DNA from: Caballeronia pedi
GTDB taxonomy: Bacteria; Pseudomonadota; Gammaproteobacteria; Burkholderiales; Burkholderiaceae
Length of the DNA stretch: 52,282 nt
NCBI RefSeq assembly: GCF_001544915.2
Contig: NZ_FCOE02000048.1
Span: 1 to 52,282 of the forward strand
Direction: 5' to 3'
Of this stretch, positions 7,929 to 15,851 are shown one piece after another; the stretch's first letter is position 1; each line of letters begins with the position of its first letter. The position numbers and the translations under genes were made by a program. The notes beneath the pieces were generated by a model. That model searched no databases and had not been told where the DNA came from. It saw only the letters and a program-made list of their open reading frames with translations.

Positions 7929-9272
7929 ATGCTGCCCGCTCTCGAAACATTGCGCGCCCGGCTCGCCGACGGCCGTGTCGATGCGACGTCGCTTCTCGCG
8001 TCGTGCATCGAACGAATCGGCGATGACGCGGGCGAAGGCCGACGCGTCTTTCCATACGGGGCGAGTGCCGCGGCACACGCACAGGCAGCGGCGAGCGATG
8101 CGCTGCGCTTACATGGGGTCGCCGGTCCGCTCGCGGGCATTCCGGTCTCGGTGAAGGATCTCTTCGACGTGCAGGGCGAAATCACGCGCGCCGGCAGCCG
8201 GATTCTGCCGGAGCAGGCCGCCACGTGCGACGCGCTCGCCATCGGGCGATTGCGTGCGGCGGGCGCGGTGTTCGTCGGCCGCACCAACATGACTGAGTTC
8301 GCGTACTCGGGCCTCGGCATCAATCCGCATTACGGCACGCCAGCGAATCCGTTCGACAGACCCTCAGGACGCATTCCCGGCGGCTCGTCGTCGGGCGCGG
8401 CGGTGTCGGTGACGGATGGCATGGCCGCCGCGGCGATCGGATCGGATACCGGCGGGTCGTGCCGCATTCCCGCAGCACTATGTGGACTCGCGGGGTTCAA
8501 GCCGACTGCCGCGCGCATCCCGCTCAAGGGCGCGCTGCCGTTGTCGTCCAGCTATGACTCGATCGGTTCGATCGCACCCAGCGTGGCGTGCTGCGCCGTG
8601 CTCGATTCGATCATGGCCGGCGACACGGAGCCCGCTTCGATCGCTCCGCTGCCGCTGGGCGGACTGCGGCTCGCGATGCCGAAGCACATCGTGCTCGACG
8701 ACATGGATGCGCACGTCGCCACCACGTTCGAGCGTGCGATCGCACGATTGACGGCGGCGGGTGCGGTCGTGCACGAAGTCTCGTTCGATAGTTGGCAGCA
8801 TCTCGCGACGCTCGGCCAGCATGGCGGCCTCGTTGCGGCTGAAGCGTGGGCGTGGCACGTCGGGCTGATCAAGCGCAATGCCGACAGTTACGACCCGCGC
8901 GTGATTTCCCGCATCAGGCTCGGCAGCGAACACAGCACCGCCGAGTATCTGCGCAATCGCGCGCTGCGTGAGCAGCTATGCCGGCAGGCAGACGACGAAC
9001 TTCGCCCCTTCGACGCGATCGTCTGCCCGACGGTGCCGATCATCGCGCCGCGCATCGCCGATCTCGACGAAGAGCCTGCGTACACGTCGACGAATCGCTT
9101 GCTGCTGCGCAATCCGTCGATCGCCAACATGCTCGACCTGTGCTCGGTATCGATTCCGTGTCACGCGAACGGCGACGCGCCCGTGGGACTGATGTTGACA
9201 GGGCGGCACATGAGCGATCGCCAGTTGCTCGCTATCGGCGCGGGTGTCGAGGCAGTCGTGCGGGCGCATTGA
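7929..9272 (+). CDS. Amidase of the amidase-signature family
   Basis: A 447-residue serine hydrolase of the GatA/AtzF type that hydrolyses a C-N amide bond. The Ser-cisSer-Lys triad is present: lysine in VSVKDLFDVQGE, the glycine/serine loop GGSSSGAAVSV, and the nucleophile loop GSDTGGSCRIPAALCGLAGFKPT. The C-terminal part (CPTVPIIAP; NMLDLCSVSIPCH) is typical. The ATG begins 2 nt after the cupin stop, so translation is coupled. No gatB or gatC is nearby, so this is a catabolic amidase, not the tRNA amidotransferase. It probably cleaves an amide or opened-ring lactam made by the oxygenase, which is inference from position. Confidence 0.9.
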   Translation: MLPALETLRARLADGRVDATSLLASCIERIGDDAGEGRRVFPYGASAAAHAQAAASDALRLHGVAGPLAGIPVSVKDLFDVQGEITRAGSRILPEQAATCDALAIGRLRAAGAVFVGRTNMTEFAYSGLGINPHYGTPANPFDRPSGRIPGGSSSGAAVSVTDGMAAAAIGSDTGGSCRIPAALCGLAGFKPTAARIPLKGALPLSSSYDSIGSIAPSVACCAVLDSIMAGDTEPASIAPLPLGGLRLAMPKHIVLDDMDAHVATTFERAIARLTAAGAVVHEVSFDSWQHLATLGQHGGLVAAEAWAWHVGLIKRNADSYDPRVISRIRLGSEHSTAEYLRNRALREQLCRQADDELRPFDAIVCPTVPIIAPRIADLDEEPAYTSTNRLLLRNPSIANMLDLCSVSIPCHANGDAPVGLMLTGRHMSDRQLLAIGAGVEAVVRAH

Positions 9273-9309
9273 TTCAGCGCACTTTCAAATACAGATCAAG
9301 GAGACTTCC

Positions 9310-10536
9310 ATGTTCAGGCAACTCGCATGCACCGCGTTGTCGGCTGCGGTCGCGATGACGGCCAGCGCGGCCGATATCAGCGACGGCGTAGTGAAGATCG
9401 GCGTGCTCACCGACATGTCGTCGATCTTTTCCGATATCGGGGGAAAGGGCTCGGTCGTCGCGGCGCAGATGGCCGTCGACGATTTCGGCGGCAAGGTGCT
9501 CGGCGCGCCCGTCAAGGTGATCAGCGCGGACCACCAGAACAAGACGGATGTCGCCGCGACCGTTGCGCGCGAGTGGTTCGACAACCAGCAGGTCGATATG
9601 GTGCAGGACCTGCTGCCGTCGTCGGTTGCGCTCGCGGTGTCCAACGTGGCGAAGGAGAAGCATCGCATCGCGATCGCGAGCGGCGCGGGTACGACCAAGC
9701 TGAGCAACGAGGCGTGTTCGCCGTACACCATCCAGTACTCGTACGACACCTACGCGCTGACGACGAGTCTCGTCAAGGCGATGGCGCGCGCCGGCGACGA
9801 CTCGTGGTACTTCCTGAGCGTCGACTATGCGCTCGGCGCGTCGCTGAAGAACGATTCGGTTGCGGCATTGAACGCGGCGGGCGGAAGAGTGCTCGGCGAA
9901 TCGAAGCATCCGATGCATGCAGCGGACCTGTCATCGAATCTGCTGCAGGCGCAGGCGTCGCGCGCGAAAGTGATCGGGCTCGCCAACGCGGGCGCGGATA
10001 CGGTCAACGCGATCAAGACGGCGCGTGAGTTCGGCATCAATGCGCCGGGCAAGCAGAAGATCGCCGGCCTGCAGATGTTCATTAGCGATGTCCACAGTCT
10101 CGGCCTCAAGTCCGCGCAGGGAATGATGCTCACGACGCCGTTCTACTGGGACCGCGACGACGCGAGCCGCGCCTGGTCGCAGCGCTTCCACGCGAAGACC
10201 GGCCGGATGCCGACGTTCATCCAGGCGGGCGTCTATTCATCGACGCTGCATTACCTGAAGGCCGTGCAGGCGAGCGGCACCGACGCATCCGATGCCGTGC
10301 TCGCGCAAATGCGCAAGACACCCGTGAACGATTTTTTCGCGAAGAACGGCGTGATTCGCGCCGACGGACTCATGGTGCACGACATGTACATCGCCGAGGT
10401 CAAGACCCCGGAGCAATCGAAGAAGCCCTGGGATTACTACACGATCAAGCAGACGATTTCCGCGCAGGACGCCTATGCGCCGCTCAGCGCGAGCCATTGT
10501 CCGCTCGTTGCGGGAAGCGTCACCGCCGGAAAATAA
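9310..10536 (+). CDS. Periplasmic substrate-binding protein of a Liv-type ABC importer
   Basis: A 408-residue secreted protein with a signal peptide (residues 1-19, ending ASA) and the type I periplasmic-binding fold of branched-chain amino acid transporters: DGVVKIGVLTDMSSIFSDIGGKGS at the mature N-terminus, then AADHQNKTD-type lobes and SSGAGTTKLSN. Members that bind aromatic or amide compounds (urea, amides, aromatic acids) have this same opening, so the ligand need not be an amino acid. AAGGAG precedes the ATG. It is separated from its permease and ATPase genes by the DUF2848 gene, and all belong to one transcript. Confidence 0.9.
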   Translation: MFRQLACTALSAAVAMTASAADISDGVVKIGVLTDMSSIFSDIGGKGSVVAAQMAVDDFGGKVLGAPVKVISADHQNKTDVAATVAREWFDNQQVDMVQDLLPSSVALAVSNVAKEKHRIAIASGAGTTKLSNEACSPYTIQYSYDTYALTTSLVKAMARAGDDSWYFLSVDYALGASLKNDSVAALNAAGGRVLGESKHPMHAADLSSNLLQAQASRAKVIGLANAGADTVNAIKTAREFGINAPGKQKIAGLQMFISDVHSLGLKSAQGMMLTTPFYWDRDDASRAWSQRFHAKTGRMPTFIQAGVYSSTLHYLKAVQASGTDASDAVLAQMRKTPVNDFFAKNGVIRADGLMVHDMYIAEVKTPEQSKKPWDYYTIKQTISAQDAYAPLSASHCPLVAGSVTAGK

Positions 10537-10546
10537 GGAGCCGATC

Positions 10547-11236
10547 ATGAAAGCCATCACATTCAACATCGAAGACCGCGACGGCAGTATCGAGCGCGCC
10601 ATTTCAATCGACACGCTGGTCATCGCAGGCTGGACCGGACGCGACCCCGAAGCGATGGAGAAGCACATTCGCGAGCTGGAGGAACTGGGCATCAAGCGGC
10701 CCGCTTTTACGCCGGTCTTCTATCGCGTCGCGGCGGATCGCTTCGGTCCCGCGCCGGCAATGCAGGTCACCGGCGAGGAGAGCAGCGGGGAAGCCGAGTT
10801 CGTGCTGGTGAAGGACGGCGGCGAGGTGTTTGTCGGCGTCGCATCGGACCACACGGACCGGCAGGTCGAAGCCTATGGCATCACCGTGTCGAAGCAGATG
10901 TGCGACAAGCCGTGCGCAAGAACGCTCTGGCGCCTGAGCGACGTGGCCCCTCACTGGGACGAATTGCTGCTGCGTTCGTACGCGACGATCGACGACGAGC
11001 GCGTGCTCTATCAGGAAGGCAAGGTGACCGCGATGCGCTCGCCGCAGGACCTGCTCGATCAGTTCGCGCAACGCGGCGGCGAGTTCGTGGACGGCACCGC
11101 GATGCTGTGCGGCACGCTCGCGGCCATCGGCGGAATTCGTCCGGCGCAGCGCTTCGAGACCGTGCTCGAAGACCCGGTTCTCGGGCGCGCCCTGCGGCAC
11201 GTCTATGAAATCGAGACCTTGCCGGTGGCCGGTTGA
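10547..11236 (+). CDS. DUF2848 protein (fumarylacetoacetate-hydrolase-like)
   Basis: A 229-residue cytosolic protein. It opens with ITFNIEDRDG and contains DTLVIAGWTGRDPEAMEKHIRELEELG, a central GEAEFVLVKDGGEVFVGVASDHTDR strand pair, and a C-terminal GTAMLCGTLAAIGGIRPAQRFE. The family is distantly related to FAH-type hydrolases/decarboxylases, which act on ring-cleavage products, but its reaction is unknown. AAGGAG precedes the ATG. Its place between the binding protein and the ATPases ties it to catabolism of the imported compound. It is the least understood enzyme of this operon. Confidence 0.82.
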   Translation: MKAITFNIEDRDGSIERAISIDTLVIAGWTGRDPEAMEKHIRELEELGIKRPAFTPVFYRVAADRFGPAPAMQVTGEESSGEAEFVLVKDGGEVFVGVASDHTDRQVEAYGITVSKQMCDKPCARTLWRLSDVAPHWDELLLRSYATIDDERVLYQEGKVTAMRSPQDLLDQFAQRGGEFVDGTAMLCGTLAAIGGIRPAQRFETVLEDPVLGRALRHVYEIETLPVAG

Positions 11237-11267
11237 GGCCTTGCATTGCCCTATTAGGAGAGCTGCG

Positions 11268-12038
11268 ATGACGCATGCAGACATGATTCTGGAGACAAAG
11301 GGCTTGACCAGGCAGTTCAATGGCTTCACCGCCGTGAACGGCATCGACTTGCGCGTGCGGCGAGGCACGATCCACGCGCTGATCGGGCCCAACGGCGCGG
11401 GCAAGACCACCTGCTTCAATCTGTTGACGAAGTTCCTCACGCCGAGCTCGGGACAGATCTTCTTCGATGGCCATGAGATCACGAAGGCGGCGCCCGCGGC
11501 GATCGCGCGAAGCGGCGTGATCCGGTCGTTTCAGATTTCGGCGGTGTTCCCCTGTCTGACGCCGGTCGAGAACGTGACGATCGCTTTGCAACGTCCGCTC
11601 GGCGTGTCGTTCCGCTTCTGGAAGAGCAGCGCGATGCTCATCCGCCTGCGCGAACGCGCGCTCGAACTGCTCGATGAAGTCGGCCTTGCCCCATACGCCG
11701 ACGTGAAGACCGTGGAGCTGTCGTACGGCCACAAGCGCGCCCTCGAAATCGCGACGACGCTCGCAATGGACCCCGTGCTCATGCTGCTCGACGAGCCGAC
11801 GCAGGGCATGGGACACGAGGACGTCGATCGTGTGACGGCGCTCATCAGGAAGGTATCCAGCGGGCGAACGATCCTGATGGTCGAGCACAACATGAAGATG
11901 GTGTCGAGCATCGCGGACACCATCACCGTGCTTCAGCGCGGCGAGGTTCTGGCGGAAGGCGATTACGCGTCCGTCTCCGCAAATCCGAAAGTGAAGGAGG
12001 CGTACATGGGGACCGAGAATGAATTGCTCGCACATTGA
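11268..12038 (+). CDS. LivG-type ABC transporter ATPase
   Basis: A 256-residue ATPase that powers the Liv-type importer on the cytoplasmic face. Walker A GPNGAGKTT, signature LSYGHKR and Walker B VLMLLDEPTQGM are present, followed by the switch histidine (MVEHNMKMV). The long insertion between Walker A and signature (FRFWKSSAMLIRLRERALELL) is usual for LivG. AGGAG lies 7 nt before the ATG. The 3' end overlaps the partner ATPase gene by 20 nt. Confidence 0.93.
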   Translation: MTHADMILETKGLTRQFNGFTAVNGIDLRVRRGTIHALIGPNGAGKTTCFNLLTKFLTPSSGQIFFDGHEITKAAPAAIARSGVIRSFQISAVFPCLTPVENVTIALQRPLGVSFRFWKSSAMLIRLRERALELLDEVGLAPYADVKTVELSYGHKRALEIATTLAMDPVLMLLDEPTQGMGHEDVDRVTALIRKVSSGRTILMVEHNMKMVSSIADTITVLQRGEVLAEGDYASVSANPKVKEAYMGTENELLAH

Positions 12039-12783
12039 AGACCTGCATGACGATGTGAACGTCGCCGCGACATGCGAAGACGCGCTGCGTGTCACGGGAC
12101 TCGAAGCGTGGTACGGCGAATCACACATCCTGCATGGCGTGGAGCTTCGTGCGGCGCGCGGCGAAGTAGTGACGCTGCTCGGGCGCAACGGCTCGGGCCG
12201 CAGCACGACCCTGAAAGCGATCATGGGACTCACCGATACGCGCAGCGGCTCGGTCCGCATCGATGGCCATGAGACGATCAGCGGGCAACCGCAGACCGTG
12301 GCGCGCCTTGGTGTCGGCTATTGTCCGGAGGAACGCGGCATCTTCGCGGCGCTGTCGTGCGAAGAGAATCTGTTGCTGCCGCCGCGTCTGCGCGATGCGA
12401 AGGGCACGCCGATGTCGCTCGAAGAGATCTACGCCATGTTTCCGAACCTTGCCGAGCGTCGCGCGAGCCAGGGGACGCGCCTGTCGGGCGGCGAACAGCA
12501 GATGCTCGCGATCGCTCGCATTCTTCGCACCGGCGCAGACATCCTCCTGCTCGACGAGATATCCGAAGGGCTCGCGCCTGTGATCGTGCAGACACTCGCG
12601 CGCGTCATCAGGCTGCTCAAGGCGCGGGGCTTCACGATTCTGCTCGTCGAGCAGAACTTCCGCTTCGCCGCGCCGCTCGCCGATCGCTTCTATGTGATGG
12701 AGCACGGACGCATCGTCGATGCCTTCGAGTCGGCGCGCCTTGTGGAAAAAGCGGCCAAGCTGCAAGCGCTGCTCAACATCTGA
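12019..12783 (+). CDS. LivF-type ABC transporter ATPase with Arg in Walker A
   Basis: The second ATPase (254 residues) of the importer. Signature LSGGEQQMLAIAR, Walker B ILLLDEISEGLAP and the switch His region VEQNF (LivF proteins carry Gln here) are normal. The Walker A loop reads GRNGSGRSTT: codon CGC puts Arg where the invariant P-loop Lys should be. LivG next door keeps Lys, so the pair may be an asymmetric ATPase with one impaired site. A 17-residue N-terminal extension precedes the usual start; a GTG at 12055 is an alternative start. It overlaps the LivG-type gene by 20 nt. Confidence 0.9.
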   Translation: MNCSHIEDLHDDVNVAATCEDALRVTGLEAWYGESHILHGVELRAARGEVVTLLGRNGSGRSTTLKAIMGLTDTRSGSVRIDGHETISGQPQTVARLGVGYCPEERGIFAALSCEENLLLPPRLRDAKGTPMSLEEIYAMFPNLAERRASQGTRLSGGEQQMLAIARILRTGADILLLDEISEGLAPVIVQTLARVIRLLKARGFTILLVEQNFRFAAPLADRFYVMEHGRIVDAFESARLVEKAAKLQALLNI

Positions 12784-12797
12784 TCGGAGCGAACGTC

Positions 12798-13682
12798 ATG
12801 GAAATCTTCGGTATGCCGCTGCAGGCGGTATCGGGTCAGCTCGTCCTCGGGCTGATGAACGGCTGCTTCTATGCCGTACTGAGTCTGGGCCTCTCGCTCA
12901 TCTTCGGCCTGCTGAACGTGATCAATTTCACGCACGGCGCGTTCTTCATGCTGGGCGCGCTGTTCGCGTGGATGGGCACGAACTACTTCGGCTTCGATTA
13001 CTGGCTGATGCTCGTCATCGCGCCGCTGGCCGTGGGTGCGGTGGGCGTAATGGTCGAGCGTTCGATGCTGCGCCGGCTCTACAAGCTCGATCATCTCTAT
13101 GGTCTGTTGCTCACGCTCGGCGTCACGCTGATCTTCGAAGGCACGTCGCGTTCCGTGTACGGCGTCTCGGGCATGTCGTACGGCGCGCCAGACAGCCTCG
13201 CGCACGTCGTCGATCTCGGCTTCATGATGCTGCCGGCGTATCGCGCATGGGTCGTCGTCGCATCGCTCGGCGTGTGCGCAGCGACGTGGTGGGCGATAGA
13301 GCGCACGCAGCTCGGCGCGCTGCTGCGTGCGGCGACGGAGAATCCGCGGCTCGTTGCGGCGTTCGGCGTCGACGTGCCGCGCATGGTGTCGCTGAGCTAC
13401 GGCTTCGGCGTCGCGATCGCCGCGTTCGCGGGCGTGCTCGCCGCGCCGGTCATGCAGGTGTCGCCGCTGATGGGGCAGAGCGTGATCATCACCGTGTTCG
13501 CGATCGTCGTGATCGGCGGTATGGGGTCGATCGCCGGATCGGTGCTGACGAGCCTTGCGCTCGGCGTGCTCGAAAGCCTGACGAAGCTGTTCTATCCGGA
13601 AGCGTCCGCGACGGTGGTGTTCGCCGTCATGGCGCTGGTTCTGCTCGTGCGTCCCGCCGGGCTGTTCGGTCAATCGAAGTGA
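12798..13682 (+). CDS. LivH-type ABC permease
   Basis: Inner-membrane permease of 294 residues with about eight hydrophobic segments. The family signature runs from QLVLGLMNGCFYAVLSLGLSL through the NVINFTHGAFFMLGA loop to the cytoplasmic EAA-like loop (LLRAATENPRLVAAFGVDV) that contacts the ATPases. It ends with VRPAGLFGQSK, the usual LivH tail. The gene starts 14 nt after the LivF-type gene and pairs with the LivM-type permease downstream. Confidence 0.92.
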   Translation: MEIFGMPLQAVSGQLVLGLMNGCFYAVLSLGLSLIFGLLNVINFTHGAFFMLGALFAWMGTNYFGFDYWLMLVIAPLAVGAVGVMVERSMLRRLYKLDHLYGLLLTLGVTLIFEGTSRSVYGVSGMSYGAPDSLAHVVDLGFMMLPAYRAWVVVASLGVCAATWWAIERTQLGALLRAATENPRLVAAFGVDVPRMVSLSYGFGVAIAAFAGVLAAPVMQVSPLMGQSVIITVFAIVVIGGMGSIAGSVLTSLALGVLESLTKLFYPEASATVVFAVMALVLLVRPAGLFGQSK

Positions 13683-13690
13683 GGTGTCTC

Positions 13691-14704
13691 ATGCATAACC
13701 GCTTTGCATTCTTCGCCGCGTTTGCCGTGCTGGCCGCCGCGCCGTGGCTCGGCGCATATCCGGTCTTTCTGATGAAGCTGATGTGTTTCGCGCTGTTCGC
13801 CGCATCGCTGAACTTGCTGCTCGGCTATGTCGGTTTGCTGTCGTTCGGTCACGCGGCGTTCTTCGGCGTCGCGGCCTATGTTGCGGGCAGCGCCCTGCGC
13901 GATCACGGCCTGCCGCCCGAAGCCGCATTGCTCCTCGGCGCGGGCGTCGGTGCGGCGCTCGGGTTCGTGATGGGATTGCTCGCGATCCGCCGCAAGGGCA
14001 TTTACTTTGCGATGGTCACGCTCGCGCTCGCGCAGATGATCTATTTCTTTTGCGTTCAGGCGACCTTCACTGGTGGCGAAGACGGCATGCAGGGCGTGCC
14101 GCGCGGGCGGCTGTTTGGCGCGCTTGCGCTCGACGACCTCACGCTCTATTACGTCGTGCTGGCGATCGGAGCGATGGCGTTCGCGTTGATCGGCCGCGTG
14201 ATTGATTCGCCGTTCGGCCGGATTCTCGGCGCGTTGAAGGAGAACGAGGCGCGCACGGTTTCGCTCGGCTACGATGTCGATCGCTTCAAGCTGCTGGCGT
14301 TCGTTATATCCGCTGCGTGCGCGGGTCTCGCGGGCGCCATGAAGACGCTCGTGCTCGGCTTTGCCACCCTCTCGGACGTGCACTGGACCATGTCGGGCAC
14401 TGTCATCCTCATGACCTTGCTCGGCGGTCTTGGCACGCGCCTCGGTCCGGTGGTCGGCGCGGTGATTGTCGTCGGTCTGGAGACGAAGCTCGCCGCGTTC
14501 GGCACGTGGCTCGCGGAGGTGACGCATGTCGCATGGTTTCAGGGGCTGGGCGAATCGGTCAGTATCGTGACCGGGGCGATGTTCGTCGCTTGCGTGCTGC
14601 TATTCCGGCGCGGCATCGTCGGGGAAATCGCGCAGTGGCTCGGGCGTCGGCAGCGAACCGCGGTGCATCTTCCCGGGCCCTTGATGCAGCGCGACGCCGG
14701 CTGA
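13691..14704 (+). CDS. LivM-type ABC permease
   Basis: The second inner-membrane permease (337 residues) and last gene of the operon. Signature stretches are ASLNLLLGYVGLLSFGHAAFFGVAAYV, RRKGIYFAMVTLALAQMIYF, GGEDGMQG and the coupling loop ILGALKENEARTVSLGYDVDRFK. It begins 8 nt after the LivH-type stop. The operon ends against the convergent 2-hydroxyacid dehydrogenase gene, 60 bp away, and no strong terminator hairpin is visible in that gap. Confidence 0.92.
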   Translation: MHNRFAFFAAFAVLAAAPWLGAYPVFLMKLMCFALFAASLNLLLGYVGLLSFGHAAFFGVAAYVAGSALRDHGLPPEAALLLGAGVGAALGFVMGLLAIRRKGIYFAMVTLALAQMIYFFCVQATFTGGEDGMQGVPRGRLFGALALDDLTLYYVVLAIGAMAFALIGRVIDSPFGRILGALKENEARTVSLGYDVDRFKLLAFVISAACAGLAGAMKTLVLGFATLSDVHWTMSGTVILMTLLGGLGTRLGPVVGAVIVVGLETKLAAFGTWLAEVTHVAWFQGLGESVSIVTGAMFVACVLLFRRGIVGEIAQWLGRRQRTAVHLPGPLMQRDAG

Positions 14705-14764
14705 ACTCGGCGGCTGACGATGTCGGGCAACGACGGCGCAGGCGCTGATCTTCGGAGAGTGCTC

Positions 14765-15769
14765 CTACTGGGCAGTCACTCTGCTGCCGTGCGGCGCGTT
14801 CACGATGTTTCGCGGCTGTCCCGCGACGTACGCAGCAATGTTGTCCATCAGTTGATCCGCGAGCGCCTGAATCGCCTCTTCACTCGCCCATGCGACGTGA
14901 GGCGTGAGAATGAATGCCGGATGATGCAGGATTTCATTCAACGGATTGGCTTTCGGAAGCGGCTCCTGCGTCACGACATCGAAACCCGCGCCGGATATCG
15001 AGCCAGCCTTCACGGCACGCACCAGTGCGGCTTCGTGCACAAGTCCACCACGCGCCGTGTTGATGAGAAGAGGGCGCTGCTTCATCATCGCGAACTCGGC
15101 ATCTCCGATGAGGTCCCGCGTCTGATCGTTGAGCGGACAATGCAGCGTGATGATGTCGGACTCTTCGAGCACGCGCTCGAACGGGGTGTAGAGCATTCCC
15201 ATATCGTCGCGTCCCTTGAAGGCCGAGACCAGCACCTTGAGCCCCAATGCCCTTCCAATATCGGCGGTCGCTTTCCCCAACGCGCCGTCACCGATGACGC
15301 CCAGCGTCGAGCCCGTCAGGTCCTTGATTGGAAAGTCGAAGAAGCAGAATTGTCCAGACTCCTGCCAGCGACCCGCCTGTACTGCCGAACGATAAGCCGT
15401 CAGGCTTCGTCGAAGCGCGAAGATCAGCGCGAAGGTGTGCTCGGGAACCGTGTGCACCGCGTAGTTACGGACATTGCAAACCGATATGCCCATTTCATTG
15501 CATGCGCTTGCGTCGACGTTATCGGTGCCCGTCGCGGCGATCGCGATCAGTTTCAGGCGTTTCGCCTGAGCGATCACGTCGCCGGAGAGTTTCACTTTGT
15601 TGGTGATGACGATATCGGCATCGCGAACCCGATCGAGGACCTCTTCGGGCCTGGTGGATTCGAACACGTGAAGTTCGTGACTGAACGGCAAATCCTTCAG
15701 CCGCGTATCGGGCGGGATGGTGGATCGGTCGAGGAAAACGACTTGGAGAGCAGGCGATGATGAAGTCAT
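14765..15769 (-). CDS. D-2-hydroxyacid dehydrogenase (glycerate/hydroxypyruvate reductase type)
   Basis: NAD(P)-dependent enzyme (334 residues) that interconverts 2-oxoacids and D-2-hydroxyacids. The Rossmann motif GVIGDGALGKATADIGRALG has D in place of a usual Gly neighbour. The catalytic Arg lies in INTARGG, the Glu in TQEPLPKANPL and the His in LTPHVAWAS. The N-terminal lobe has ATGTDNVDASAC. Overall it resembles HprA-type hydroxypyruvate/glycerate dehydrogenases. The upstream region has only a weak ribosome site. It is the last gene of the minus-strand LysR-linked group, 82 bp after dctA, and could reduce a 2-oxoacid released by the lyase pathway. Confidence 0.88.
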   Translation of the reverse strand: MTSSSPALQVVFLDRSTIPPDTRLKDLPFSHELHVFESTRPEEVLDRVRDADIVITNKVKLSGDVIAQAKRLKLIAIAATGTDNVDASACNEMGISVCNVRNYAVHTVPEHTFALIFALRRSLTAYRSAVQAGRWQESGQFCFFDFPIKDLTGSTLGVIGDGALGKATADIGRALGLKVLVSAFKGRDDMGMLYTPFERVLEESDIITLHCPLNDQTRDLIGDAEFAMMKQRPLLINTARGGLVHEAALVRAVKAGSISGAGFDVVTQEPLPKANPLNEILHHPAFILTPHVAWASEEAIQALADQLMDNIAAYVAGQPRNIVNAPHGSRVTAQ

Positions 15770-15851
15770 GTTCTATCGGTTCATTAAGCTGCGGTGATGA
15801 TGATGCGCTTCAATAGGCGGCGCGTCGGCTCGAACGAAATAGTGCACGTGT

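Noticed and set aside
5456..9272. Indoleacetate (iac) cluster
   Set aside because: A MarR regulator, flavin reductase, amidase and SnoaL-like protein recall iac, but the oxygenase is HpaB-type and no Rieske dioxygenase or other iac genes are present.
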